Assembly (NCBI GenBank): GCA_041650055.1
Contig: JBAZLV010000002.1
Coordinates: 62,001 to 126,000 of the forward strand
Length of the DNA: 64,000 bases
Source of the DNA: JBAZLV01 sp041650055
Lineage (GTDB): Bacteria > Nitrospirota > UBA9217
Reading direction: 5' to 3'
The stretch's first letter is position 1, and every line of letters begins with the position of its first letter. The translations under genes were made by a program, and so were the position numbers. Under the pieces are notes generated by a model. That model searched no databases and was not told where the DNA came from. It was given only the letters and a program-made list of their open reading frames with translations. Below are positions 42,299 to 50,797 of this stretch, in pieces.

Positions 42299-42335
42299 TC
42301 AATCAGTCTGAAAATCCCGCTTTGTAAGTAATTCC
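42276..42335 (-). repeat. 3' remnant of a third RAYT copy with its end repeat
   Basis: The end repeat (42276-42292, one mismatch to 40591-40607) is preceded on the minus strand by codons reading KAGFSD-stop, matching the intact C-terminus KRGSSDK-stop. The similarity fades after about ten codons, so only the 3' end survives. Confidence 0.7.
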
Positions 42336-42395
42336 ATGAGTCACCAAACAGGCCAACTTGACTGTATTGCAAGCATGAATAATTATCGTGCAATC

Positions 42396-43133
42396 CTATT
42401 CCGTCACTACAAGCGACGAGACACCATCCTTTGACTGCAATTTTTTCTGTATCTTTTCAGCCCCTTCCTTCGTGGTATATTTGCCGACGCGCACTCGGTA
42501 CCAAACCCCTTTGTTCGGAATTTCCGCATTAACAAAATATGCAGGATAACCTTTTTGTTTTATCCTTTTGACTTCATTTTCAGCAACCTTCTTGTCCTGA
42601 TAAGAAGCCAGTTGAAGCGTATAATGTCCAGCTGCAGTTGCAGCAACGGGTTGCGATTCTTTTTTAACTTCAGTCTGAGGTTGTTTCGCTGCGACTTGCT
42701 TGGGTTTTGCTGGCGCTGATGTTGCTTGCTTTTTTACTTCTGGTTTCTTTTCCTTCGGTGATGACACCGCTTGCTTTTTTGGCGTTGCCTCATCTTGCTT
42801 TTTAACCGATTGTTTATCCTTAACTTCTGTTTTTTTATCCTGTTTTTTATCCTCTTTACCTTCATCAGAAACAGCTTTTGATTCGGGTTTTAGATCAATA
42901 GAAACCTTTTTGTCGCTTTTATCCATCAATGTTTTGTAGAAACTGAACTCTTCCTTGGAGGGAAGCTTTTTAGCAATCTCAGGAAGCGGTGGTATTAAGT
43001 CACCTTGCGATCCAGGACTACACTGATATTTGCCGACATAATATCCCAAAAAGAAGAAGCTGACCATCAGCGCAATTCCCAGAGGAATGATAAAGAGATT
43101 AGACAGGATTCCGCCCCGTTCATTATTTTGCAT
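42396..43133 (-). CDS. SPOR-domain cell-envelope protein
   Basis: FtsN-like architecture: short cytoplasmic N-terminus, one membrane segment (IIPLGIALMVSFFFLGYYVG), a long Lys/Glu/Pro-rich linker (about 75-165) and a C-terminal SPOR domain (YTLQLASYQDKKVAENEV, WYRVRVGKYTTKEGAEKI) that binds denuded peptidoglycan at the septum. 245 residues. GAAAGGA precedes the ATG. It lies 35 bases after queA and is likely co-transcribed. Confidence 0.9.
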   Translation of the reverse strand: MQNNERGGILSNLFIIPLGIALMVSFFFLGYYVGKYQCSPGSQGDLIPPLPEIAKKLPSKEEFSFYKTLMDKSDKKVSIDLKPESKAVSDEGKEDKKQDKKTEVKDKQSVKKQDEATPKKQAVSSPKEKKPEVKKQATSAPAKPKQVAAKQPQTEVKKESQPVAATAAGHYTLQLASYQDKKVAENEVKRIKQKGYPAYFVNAEIPNKGVWYRVRVGKYTTKEGAEKIQKKLQSKDGVSSLVVTE

Positions 43134-43168
43134 GTAGCACGTCCTTTCTTTTTGAGAAAAATCACCTG

Positions 43169-44212
43169 CTAGGAAAGAATCAGCATTGCATCTCCGTAGC
43201 TGTAAAAGCGATATTCCTGCTCAATGGCAGTTTTATATGCGGAAAGCATGCGCTCCCTGCCGCCAAAAGCAGATATCAACATAAGCAGCGTTGTATTCGG
43301 AAGATGAAAGTTGGTAATAATACCGTTAGTTACCTTAAATTGATAACCCGGATAAATAAATAGTTCAGAATCACCGGTTCCTGGATGAACCATACCCTGG
43401 TCATCAGCGGCTGTTTCAATCGTTCTGACACTCGTTGTTCCAACCGCAATGACCCGTCTTCCTTCTTTATGCGCTTTATTCATGGCTGAAGCAGCTTCAG
43501 AAGTAACCGTATATTGTTCCGGAAGCATTTTATGATCTGAAACAGTATCAACCCGAACCGGCTGGAATGTACCAAGGCCCACGTGGAGCGTAATGGTACA
43601 AAACTCAATTCCTTTTCCAAGGAGGCGTTGAATCAGCGCAGAAGTAAAGTGAAGCCCTGCTGTAGGAGCTGCAACCGCCCCTTCGTCGGATGCATACACA
43701 GTTTGATAACGTTCACAATCTTCAGTTGTTGGATCACGTTTGATATACGGAGGAAGAGGAACCTGACCAATAGTTGAAAGGACATCCCGAATATCATGAA
43801 TTCCATGGAAACGAATGTTTCTAATCATATCCTCATGTTCTTTGAGAATCTCAGCTTCGATGCCTTGTTTGATAATTAGTTTTTTGCCTTTGCCGCTTGT
43901 ACCCTTTACGAGGGCCGTCCAGCAATTGCGCTCTTGTTCAGCAAGAAGAAAAATCTCCGCTTTTCCACCACCTGATTTTTTAGCTGGAATCCGGCAGGAG
44001 CAAACCTTGGTATTGTTTACAACAAGCAAGTCCCCTGGAACAAGATATCTGCCAAGATCAGAAAAGATTCCATGTTCGATAATTCCTGTTTCCCGGCCAA
44101 CAACCATGAGCTTTGACTGATCTCGAACAGGAATTGGTTGCTGTGCGATCAGCGATTCAGGAAGGTCGTAATGAAAGTCTGATAACTTTAATTTTTTATC
44201 AAGTGAAATCAT
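43169..44212 (-). CDS. queA: S-adenosylmethionine:tRNA ribosyltransferase-isomerase
   Basis: Penultimate step of queuosine synthesis in tRNA. N-terminus LSDFHYDLPESLIAQQPIP, then DLLVVNNTKVCSCRIPA, APTAGLHFTSALIQRLL and TTSVRTIETAA. I start at MISLDKKL (347 residues); a longer frame has extra N-terminal residues unlike the family. The ATG has no Shine-Dalgarno and lies seven bases after an extended -10, so the mRNA is probably leaderless. Confidence 0.95.
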   Translation of the reverse strand: MISLDKKLKLSDFHYDLPESLIAQQPIPVRDQSKLMVVGRETGIIEHGIFSDLGRYLVPGDLLVVNNTKVCSCRIPAKKSGGGKAEIFLLAEQERNCWTALVKGTSGKGKKLIIKQGIEAEILKEHEDMIRNIRFHGIHDIRDVLSTIGQVPLPPYIKRDPTTEDCERYQTVYASDEGAVAAPTAGLHFTSALIQRLLGKGIEFCTITLHVGLGTFQPVRVDTVSDHKMLPEQYTVTSEAASAMNKAHKEGRRVIAVGTTSVRTIETAADDQGMVHPGTGDSELFIYPGYQFKVTNGIITNFHLPNTTLLMLISAFGGRERMLSAYKTAIEQEYRFYSYGDAMLILS

Positions 44213-44219
44213 CGGAAGG

Positions 44220-44228
44220 ATAATACCA
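44220..44228 (-). promoter_or_regulatory. Extended -10 promoter of queA (leaderless)
   Basis: Minus strand TGGTATTAT ends seven bases before the queA ATG. Confidence 0.6.
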
Positions 44229-44238
44229 TAAGAACGGC

Positions 44239-44405
44239 AAATTCTAAATAACAAATCCCAAAATACAAATAAATCACAAATCTCAAGAAACAAATTACAA
44301 ACAATGTCTCAAAATCAAATTCAAAAACAAGTAATGCAACTCTGAGGCGTTAATAATTCAGTTCTTTGAAAATTGGTGTTTGTTATTTGAACCTTGTAAT
44401 TTCAA
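44239..44405. repeat. AT-rich interrupted inverted repeat (CAAATnACAAA family)
   Basis: The left half repeats variants of CAAATNACAAA (for example AAATAACAAATCCC, AACAAATTACAAAC) and the right half carries the reverse complement (TTTGTTATTTGAACC, TTGTAATTTCAAA). No gene is visible. Similar structures occur at 45739-46004 and 57459-57597. Confidence 0.65.
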
Positions 44406-44409
44406 ATTT

Positions 44410-45519
44410 TTATTCAAGCGATCTTCTCCAACCTCGCTCGAATTCTTCATAGGAAATCATGATTGAGCTGCTGATCGCTGACCGAATATCTGAGCCTTTA
44501 CCCAGCTCATCTAAAATTGATCGTACTCGATACATGCCGTACGTATCAATCATATAACGAACTGATGAAAAACTGATGAGATAAACCATTCCAGCCGTCC
44601 CAGCGTGTAGTCCGGTAAAAGAACCTTCCAAATTCGAGAGAGATGGGATTTTTCCCTGCAAGGCAAGCTGTTTCAGCAGTGTTTTTTGGTACGAGGATAG
44701 CTCTCGTCCTTCGAGGCATTGTGCAAGTCCTTCATTTAGCCATGTGGGAACTTGTTTGGCAATAGTGCGGATCAGCGCATGAGTATATTCATGGTACAAC
44801 AATCTTCTGAGCCCCGGCGTCTCCTGAGTGATTCCACCGATCGGTATCCGAATTTTTCCATCATATAAACCGCCTGACCAGCCGGGCGCATCCGTCACTT
44901 CCTGAAACTGCTTGCTGGAATACAGAATAGCCTGTATTTCCTCACTGGGATAACACGATAACGTTCGCCCGATAGTTCCGTATGCATCTTCAAGAATTCT
45001 TAAAATAATTCTCCCTGCTTCAATCATCTGCCTTCCTTCATATTTGATGAGGAAGTGGCTGGTAACATCGCGATTAAAATCTTTTTCCGTTTTATGTTCA
45101 CGGGTTATGCGGTCGAGCCTTGCCTGTATGACAGCAGACCCTGGATTCAACGCAAGTGCTTTTTGCCAGTATGAGGCAGCGGTTTCAAGATCATCCTTAC
45201 GGTAGTAGAGCTCGCCAAGAAATTCGAACGGCTGGGATGCCTGAGGCATGATTTCCGAAGCACGGATCAGAGAACGCTCAGCATGGGTATCGTCACGTAA
45301 ATGAAAATAGGCAATGCCAAGACCCAAATGGCCTTCACCCCGGGTATCATCATGCCATACTGCCTGTTCAAAAGCTTCCTTAGCCGCCCGATAATCTCCT
45401 GTTTTTAATTGTTCAAATCCGCTCTTGACAAATTTATTATAGGTCGTTGTTTGTGAAAAACTGAGCGCGGGAATCATGCAGAGTGCGGCCACAATGCATA
45501 TTTTTATAAGATATCTCAT
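44410..45519 (-). CDS. TPR protein with gluzincin (peptidase MA-like) domain
   Basis: Exported protein of 369 residues: signal peptide (about 1-23), three or four TPR repeats (YRAAKEAFEQAVWHDD, GLGIAYFHLRDDTHAE, AASYWQKALALNPGS), then a zinc-peptidase-like domain with HEYTH (HExxH) in LLYHEYTHALIRTIAK and the downstream NEGLAQCLEG glutamate. Likely a periplasmic metallopeptidase; substrate unknown. CGAGGAA precedes the ATG. Its start overlaps the end of the upstream Cys-rich gene. Confidence 0.85.
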   Translation of the reverse strand: MRYLIKICIVAALCMIPALSFSQTTTYNKFVKSGFEQLKTGDYRAAKEAFEQAVWHDDTRGEGHLGLGIAYFHLRDDTHAERSLIRASEIMPQASQPFEFLGELYYRKDDLETAASYWQKALALNPGSAVIQARLDRITREHKTEKDFNRDVTSHFLIKYEGRQMIEAGRIILRILEDAYGTIGRTLSCYPSEEIQAILYSSKQFQEVTDAPGWSGGLYDGKIRIPIGGITQETPGLRRLLYHEYTHALIRTIAKQVPTWLNEGLAQCLEGRELSSYQKTLLKQLALQGKIPSLSNLEGSFTGLHAGTAGMVYLISFSSVRYMIDTYGMYRVRSILDELGKGSDIRSAISSSIMISYEEFERGWRRSLE

Positions 45520-45716
45520 GTATTCCTCGAGTAGCATGAAACAAACTTCTCAAAAGAACGGTTATAGGTTCGTTCAATTTCTGGAGGAAATGCACATGCA
45601 GGAAGTTCATCTGATTTGAGATGATAAGAAATGCATTCGCAGCAAATCCCTTTGCGGGAACAAGGCTCATACGTGCAGGTACATTTCTTTTTATTCATGG
45701 TAAGCTTGCAATCCAT
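45516..45716 (-). CDS. Small cysteine-rich protein (DUF6485-like)
   Basis: A 66-residue protein with eight cysteines (CTCTYEPCSRKGICCECI and others), likely binding metal. GGAGG fixes the ATG at MDCKLTMNKK; the longer upstream frame runs into repeat DNA. It overlaps the TPR-peptidase by four bases, so the two are co-translated. The pattern matches small DUF6485 proteins of anaerobes; function unknown. Confidence 0.75.
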   Translation of the reverse strand: MDCKLTMNKKKCTCTYEPCSRKGICCECISYHLKSDELPACAFPPEIERTYNRSFEKFVSCYSRNT

Positions 45717-45738
45717 AATTCCTCCAGGAGAAATTCCA

Positions 45739-46004
45739 CTAATCAAATAACAAATTTCAAATAAATTACAAATTTCAAACATCAAATTTTAACACTATTG
45801 AAAACGACGTTTGTGTCATTGCGAGGAGCCGATTTTTGCGACATGGCAATCTATACTTTGTTTTTTGTTTAAATACGAGATTGCTTTGCTATGCTCGCAA
45901 AGACGGCAATAAGACTATCTCAACCTGTTAAACGATATTTTAACCTGTTTGATCCCTAAGATTTGGTTATTATTGTCATTTGAGCTTTGTTATTTGAAAT
46001 TTTA
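45739..46004. repeat. Nested palindromic repeat element
   Basis: Outer arms are AT-rich (CAAATAACAAATTTCAAAT on the left, TTGTTATTTGAAATTT on the right). They enclose a second palindrome at 45815-45907 with arms GTCATTGCGAGGAGC and GCTCGCAAAGACGGC (imperfect) and an inner pair GGCAATCT/AGATTGC. The inner one resembles a GTCATTGCGAGGAGC repeat I have seen dispersed in many environmental genomes. No gene is visible in this stretch. Confidence 0.7.
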
Positions 46005-46409
46005 AGCATCTTGTTCTTTCATTACTTTGACCAGCACTCGTCGGTCCCGAGGACCATCAAACTCACAGAAAAAAATCGCCTGCCAGGTTCCCAGAACAAT
46101 CGACCCGTTTTCTATCAGAACAGTGAGCGATGGACCCATAAGACTTGATTTAATATGCGCCGCGGAATTGCCTTCTGAATGACTATAGCGATCCTCAAAG
46201 GGGATAACTGTATTCAATTCCTTCAAAATGTCCCGTACCACATCTGGATCAGCATTCTCATTGATTGTAATTCCTGCCGTGGTATGAGGAACGAAGATAT
46301 GGCAGATACCTGAAGAAATGCCGTCTTCTGCAACAAGCCGCCGAACTCCATCCGTGATGTCAATAAACTCTGTTTTTGTGTTTGTTTTAATACGAAGCTG
46401 CCTGATCAT
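46002..46409 (-). CDS. YjbQ family protein (UPF0047)
   Basis: A 135-residue beta-rich protein of the YjbQ/UPF0047 family; some members have thiamin phosphate synthase-like activity but the physiological role is unclear. Motifs: CHIFVPHTTAGITINENAD, HSEGNSAAHIKSSLMG, LGTWQAIFFCEFDGPRDRR. AGGAGG precedes the ATG. Single gene downstream of the Na/Pi transporter. Confidence 0.93.
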   Translation of the reverse strand: MIRQLRIKTNTKTEFIDITDGVRRLVAEDGISSGICHIFVPHTTAGITINENADPDVVRDILKELNTVIPFEDRYSHSEGNSAAHIKSSLMGPSLTVLIENGSIVLGTWQAIFFCEFDGPRDRRVLVKVMKEQDA

Positions 46410-46456
46410 CTGATCCTCCTGAGCTTGTATGCATCGCTTTCTGCTTTGAAGTAGGT

Positions 46457-48094
46457 TTACAGCGAGATTCCAATATCTTCCCGTCCTGGAGATGGTTTTT
46501 CTTCGGCAATAGGATAAATGATATGCGTGATGAGTGAATTAATACGAGCTAAATTCCCAATGACGTCAAGATGGATGTGGCTTGTTTCTATGGATTCACG
46601 AAAACCTTTTCTGAGCCGGTCAAGATGAGCCTGAACGAGTTCTTTGCCTTTGTTCCCGAGTTCCTCCTTATTCCTGAGCACCCGGTCGGCAAGATCCCGG
46701 TCATTGCTTGCAAATGCGGAAATAGCCATGTCGAAATTATCGACGATCTTTTTATGGAAAGCGATAATTTCATTCATCCCTTCTTTTGAAAAGGTAAGCC
46801 CCTTTTCAATCCGATTCATTGCACTGTGCATGATATTGCGATCAATGATATCGCCGATAATTTCAAGATTTCGTGAAATTTCAAGAACCATCATTGCACG
46901 ATGCGATTGGGATTCCGTGAGATTTGAAGAGGAAAGCCTGCTCAGATAAAGACGAATATGCCGATCAAGAATATCCACCAGATCGTCCTTCTGCTTGATT
47001 ATGGCAATGCGGGTTTGATCGTCGCTCTGGAATGTTCTAAGAGAATCAACAAGCATCTCCCGAACAATGTCTGAAGAACGGAGCGCCTCGCGTGTAGCTT
47101 GACCAAGAGCAAGTGACGGTGTATGCAGAACATGTTCATCTAAATATAAGGGGCCAAATTTTTTCTCCTCTGCCTGTTCGGGAACAAGCCGGATAATAAG
47201 TTTTGCGAAGAGACCGATAAACGGAAGAAAAACAGCAGCCATGATCACGTTAAAAAAGGTATGTGCGTTCGCGATCTGTCTGGCCAGGTCAGGCGTAGTC
47301 GCGGTTACAAGGTTCTGGAAGAGACCAAGGAAGGGAAAAAAGAGCAGCACTCCGAAAACTTTGAAAAGCGTATGCGCCCAGGCAACCCGCCGGGCTTCCG
47401 CAGGAGAACGCAGGCTTGCAATCAGCGCGGTTGAGCACGTCCCGATATTGGCGCCGAGGATGATATAGATCGCTGAATCAAGCGGTATCATCCCGCTCTG
47501 CGCAAGGGCGAGCGCCAGTCCCATGGTGGCAGCGCTGCTGTGGATAAGAGCGGTTACAATCGCGGAAAGCACAATGCCGGCCAGCGGGGTACCGGTCAGA
47601 ACCGCAAATACCTGGCGAAACAATTCATTGTCGTGGAGCGGGATCATTGCATCGATCATGATTTTGAGCGAAAGAAACACAAAACCGAACCCTAAAATTC
47701 CCTGCCCCAGATTTTGCCAGAGTGATTTTTTTGCAAAAAAGACAAACACCAGCCCACTTCCTATGAGAAGAACAGCATAATCGTACGCATGGAAGGCGAT
47801 AAGCTGGACGGTAACCGTAGTTCCAATGTCCGCGCCCAGAATAACGGCAAGACTCTGACGAAAATTCATGAGTCCTGCGCTCACAAACCCAATGAGCATG
47901 ACTGATGTCGCGCTGCTTGATTGAATAAGCCCGGTAAGAAGTGCGCCGCCGCCCACGGCCGTTAACCGGTTGCTGGTAAGAGAGCGGAGAAGTGACCGTA
48001 TTTTGGAACCTGCTGCCGCCTGGAGCCCATCATTTAAAAGCTTGATCCCGTACAGCAGAAGAAGCATGCCGCCAAAAAGGCTTATGAATATCAT
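46457..48094 (-). CDS. Na/Pi cotransporter family protein with PhoU-like domain
   Basis: NptA/PNaS-type transporter: two inverted repeats of the Na_Pi_cotrans domain (LLYGIKLLNDGLQ, GLIQSSSATSVMLIGFVSAG; TALIHSSAATMGLALALAQ), both with the QSSSA/HSSAA signature, then a C-terminal PhoU-like helical domain (about 340-540). I start at MIFISLFGG (545 residues); the longer frame overlaps hypB and is not transporter-like. The ATG has no Shine-Dalgarno and follows a promoter by six bases. Confidence 0.92.
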   Translation of the reverse strand: MIFISLFGGMLLLLYGIKLLNDGLQAAAGSKIRSLLRSLTSNRLTAVGGGALLTGLIQSSSATSVMLIGFVSAGLMNFRQSLAVILGADIGTTVTVQLIAFHAYDYAVLLIGSGLVFVFFAKKSLWQNLGQGILGFGFVFLSLKIMIDAMIPLHDNELFRQVFAVLTGTPLAGIVLSAIVTALIHSSAATMGLALALAQSGMIPLDSAIYIILGANIGTCSTALIASLRSPAEARRVAWAHTLFKVFGVLLFFPFLGLFQNLVTATTPDLARQIANAHTFFNVIMAAVFLPFIGLFAKLIIRLVPEQAEEKKFGPLYLDEHVLHTPSLALGQATREALRSSDIVREMLVDSLRTFQSDDQTRIAIIKQKDDLVDILDRHIRLYLSRLSSSNLTESQSHRAMMVLEISRNLEIIGDIIDRNIMHSAMNRIEKGLTFSKEGMNEIIAFHKKIVDNFDMAISAFASNDRDLADRVLRNKEELGNKGKELVQAHLDRLRKGFRESIETSHIHLDVIGNLARINSLITHIIYPIAEEKPSPGREDIGISL

Positions 48095-48100
48095 ACAGTA

Positions 48101-48129
48101 ACTATGCCTAATTTTTGGCGATTCGTCAA
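48101..48129 (-). promoter_or_regulatory. Promoter of the Na/Pi cotransporter (leaderless)
   Basis: Minus strand TTGACG, 17 bases, CATAGT; the -10 ends six bases before the ATG. Confidence 0.55.
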
Positions 48130-48194
48130 CTCGAAAGAAGGGAAGGTCAAGGATTTTAACCTTACAAGAAATGGCAGAATGAAGGGTGAATGAG

Positions 48195-48848
48195 CTATGT
48201 TTTTTCCTGGACTCGCTTCCGCAGCCAGGAAATAAAGATATCGATCCCTTCCCCGGTCCTGCAAGAGAGTTCGAAGATGGGAGCTGCCGGATTAACTGCT
48301 CGAACGCCTTTGTAGAAGCTGTCCCGATCGAAATCAATATACGGCATCAGGTCGATTTTATTCAGGATAATCACATCAGCAGCCATAAACATTGATGTGT
48401 ATTTGTACGGTTTGTCATGCCCTTCCGGCACACTTGCAATAACGAGTTTGAGATATTCTCCAAGATCAAACGTCGAAGGGCAGACAAGGTTGCCGACATT
48501 CTCAATCAGCAAAACCGCGCCTTTTTTAACCTGCATATCCGCCATGACGGTCTTGATCATGTTTGCATCAAGGTGGCAGCCGCCTCCGGTGTTGATCTGT
48601 GAGACCGGTATTCCAAGTTTATCGATTGTCTCTGCATCAATATTCGAAGCAATATCCCCTTCAATAACTGCGGCGCCAGTTTCTGCGCCTAGTGAGGTTA
48701 TGATCTTGAGTATGACGCTGGTTTTCCCGGATCCCGGCGATGCCATGACGTTCACTGCGGTAATGCCTTTTTCTTTGAATAACACACGATTTTCATCTGC
48801 AAGCTTGTCATTGGCTTCCATAATATTTTTCATGATGGTTATTTTCAT
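48195..48848 (-). CDS. hypB: Hydrogenase nickel incorporation GTPase HypB
   Basis: GTPase that drives nickel insertion into the hydrogenase large subunit. P-loop MASPGSGKTS, GGGCHLDAN (metal-binding Cys/His at the G2 region), NVGNLVCPSTFDLGE, NKIDLMPY. The His-rich nickel-storage N-terminus of some homologues is absent. GGAG lies seven bases before the ATG chosen (MKITIMKN), 217 residues. It follows hypA by 19 bases. Confidence 0.95.
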   Translation of the reverse strand: MKITIMKNIMEANDKLADENRVLFKEKGITAVNVMASPGSGKTSVILKIITSLGAETGAAVIEGDIASNIDAETIDKLGIPVSQINTGGGCHLDANMIKTVMADMQVKKGAVLLIENVGNLVCPSTFDLGEYLKLVIASVPEGHDKPYKYTSMFMAADVIILNKIDLMPYIDFDRDSFYKGVRAVNPAAPIFELSCRTGEGIDIFISWLRKRVQEKT

Positions 48849-48867
48849 GAGCAATCTCCGTTATCCG

Positions 48868-49209
48868 TTATTCCACATCAATGCTTTCAATGTAAAATTC
48901 TTTTCCTATGTCAGTTGGAAGCCCCATGCCGCCGCATGTAGGACAATCAAAGCCTTTTGCTGGCTTTTCATAGTCATTACCGCAGACAGTACATCGGAAC
49001 CTGGCTTTCACACGAGAAAATACCAGTTTTGCACCCTGGGCAATGGTGTCCTCGCTCATAATATCAAAATACATTTGAACGGATTCATCGATAATCGTGG
49101 ATAAATCACCGATCACCAGCCTGATTTCAGTTATCTTGGATGCACCAGCTTTGGTAGCCTCTTGAATGACCGTTTGAAGCATCCCTTGTGTAACTGCGTA
49201 TTCATGCAT
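48868..49209 (-). CDS. hypA: Hydrogenase nickel metallochaperone HypA
   Basis: Delivers nickel to the hydrogenase. The Ni-binding N-terminus MHEYAV (His2) and the zinc site CTVCGND ... CPTCGG are present. 113 residues from the ATG preceded by GAGG; the frame extends further up but homologues begin at MHE. It lies 129 bases after echF. The other maturation genes (hypC-F) are not in the window. Confidence 0.95.
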   Translation of the reverse strand: MHEYAVTQGMLQTVIQEATKAGASKITEIRLVIGDLSTIIDESVQMYFDIMSEDTIAQGAKLVFSRVKARFRCTVCGNDYEKPAKGFDCPTCGGMGLPTDIGKEFYIESIDVE

Positions 49210-49338
49210 TGCTGGATCCTCAGAGCTTCGTACACACTGCGGTAATCTATTGAAATCGCTGATATGATCATACCAGGGAAAATCGGCGGGAAACACCCCA
49301 GGCGGGGAGTTTTCCCCGCCTGAGCATGCGTGAGTTGA

Positions 49339-49704
49339 CTATTCCGCTTTTTTTGCAGGAGCGGGTTTTGCAGGTCCGATGCGTCTTACTTTTTCACGTG
49401 TAAAGAGACCTGCCAGATGCGCTTCATCCATGTGAAGGCATTTGACCGGGCATACTTCAACGCATACATTGCAAATTACGCATTTAAGTCTGTTTAATTC
49501 CCATGACCGATCGGTCTTGCTCACGGAAATGGCATTCGACGGACATCGCCGCGCGCATAACCCGCAAAAAATGCAGGTATTGATATCGATCTCCCCGAGC
49601 GCTCCCCGCGTATTTTTCATCGGCTGTCTTTTCTCAGCCGGATACATCCGTGTTGCCGGTTTTGAAACGACATTTTTCAGTACATTGCCCAAAAAATCAA
49701 ACAT
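49339..49704 (-). CDS. echF: Ech hydrogenase subunit F (2x[4Fe-4S] ferredoxin, NuoI-like)
   Basis: Polyferredoxin subunit linking soluble ferredoxin to the membrane complex. Two cluster motifs: CIFCGLCARRCPSNAI and CVICNVCVEVCPVKC. 121 residues with a Lys/Ala/Pro tail. It follows the large subunit by nine bases. Order A-B-C-D-E-F is that of Methanosarcina Ech. Confidence 0.93.
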   Translation of the reverse strand: MFDFLGNVLKNVVSKPATRMYPAEKRQPMKNTRGALGEIDINTCIFCGLCARRCPSNAISVSKTDRSWELNRLKCVICNVCVEVCPVKCLHMDEAHLAGLFTREKVRRIGPAKPAPAKKAE

Positions 49705-49713
49705 GATTGTCTC

Positions 49714-50796
49714 CTACCTTTCCGTACAGCTTATGCAGGGATCGATGGTTAACAGCAACACCGGAACATCCGCAAGATGACTGCCGGGAATCATTTTCAG
49801 CAGCGTCGGGATATTCGCGAATGTGGGAGTTCTCACGCGCAACCGGTCAAGATTCTTCGTCCCGTTGCCCTTAATGTAATACAACACCTCGCCTCTCGGC
49901 TGTTCGACACGGGAAATTACTTCACCGGTTGGGTTTCCCTTTACCGGAACGCAGTATTCAGCACCAGCGGGAATCTTCGAGATAGCAGCCTTGATAAGTC
50001 GAATGCATTCCAGCACTTCCTTAAACCGGACAGCAGTTCGCGCCCATGAGTCACCGTCTTTTTCAACCACCATCTGGAAATCGAGGTCTTTATAAGCGGC
50101 GTATCCCATGGTTCTTAAATCCTGAGCAACTCCGCTTGCGCGGGCCATCGGTCCCACGGCGCCAAGTGCGTATGCTTCTTCTTTGGTAAGGGTGCCAATT
50201 CCGACCAACCGATGCTTCACCGTATAGTCGTTCAGCAACGCGCCTTCCAAGACCTTCATATCTGCTGCAATTTCATCTACAACACGAACGATTTTAGCCA
50301 TTTGCTCAGACGTAAGATCTCTTCTGGTGCCGCCCACAGCATTGATGGATATCACGACCCGTGCTCCCGCCGTTTCTTCCATAATGTCCATGATCTTTTC
50401 ACGGTCACGCCAGCACTGCATGAACAGGCTCTCAAATCCAAAGGCGTCCGCAAGAAGCCCTAACCAGAGCATGTGACTATGAATACGATGTAGTTCTGCC
50501 CAGATGACCCTGAGGTATTTTGCCCGCTCGGGAATCTCGATATTCATCATGGCTTCGATGCCCTGCACATAGCACTGAGCGTGCATAACGCTGCAAATAC
50601 CGCAGATCCGCTCGACCAGAAATACATTCTGATTGAAATCTTTGACTTCGGCAAGCTTTTCCAATCCCCGATGCACATATCCGATTGCGGGAGTTGCCTC
50701 TACCACCTTTTCGTCCTCCATTACGAGCTTTAAATGAAGGGGTTCCGGCAAAACCGGGTGCTGCGGTCCGAATGGTATAGTAGTTTTGTTGTTCAT
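49714..50796 (-). CDS. echE: Ech hydrogenase large subunit E ([NiFe] centre, NuoD-like)
   Basis: Catalytic subunit that binds the [NiFe] centre. Both ligand pairs are intact: Cys65/Cys68 in ERICGICSVMH and Cys354/Cys357 in IDPCISCTER. The protein ends three residues after the last ligand, so there is no C-terminal peptide for a maturation protease to remove. 360 residues from MNNKTTIPFG. The start overlaps nothing and lies one base after echD ends. Confidence 0.95.
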   Translation of the reverse strand: MNNKTTIPFGPQHPVLPEPLHLKLVMEDEKVVEATPAIGYVHRGLEKLAEVKDFNQNVFLVERICGICSVMHAQCYVQGIEAMMNIEIPERAKYLRVIWAELHRIHSHMLWLGLLADAFGFESLFMQCWRDREKIMDIMEETAGARVVISINAVGGTRRDLTSEQMAKIVRVVDEIAADMKVLEGALLNDYTVKHRLVGIGTLTKEEAYALGAVGPMARASGVAQDLRTMGYAAYKDLDFQMVVEKDGDSWARTAVRFKEVLECIRLIKAAISKIPAGAEYCVPVKGNPTGEVISRVEQPRGEVLYYIKGNGTKNLDRLRVRTPTFANIPTLLKMIPGSHLADVPVLLLTIDPCISCTER

Positions 50797-50797
50797 G

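Noticed and set aside
42640..42930. Repetitive Lys/Ser/Pro-rich coding stretch, considered as a tandem repeat
   Set aside because: It is the low-complexity linker of the SPOR protein; units are not regular at DNA level.
48397..49104. Plus-strand open frame of 235 codons
   Set aside because: Antisense to hypB and hypA, both with complete motifs; composition of a shadow frame.
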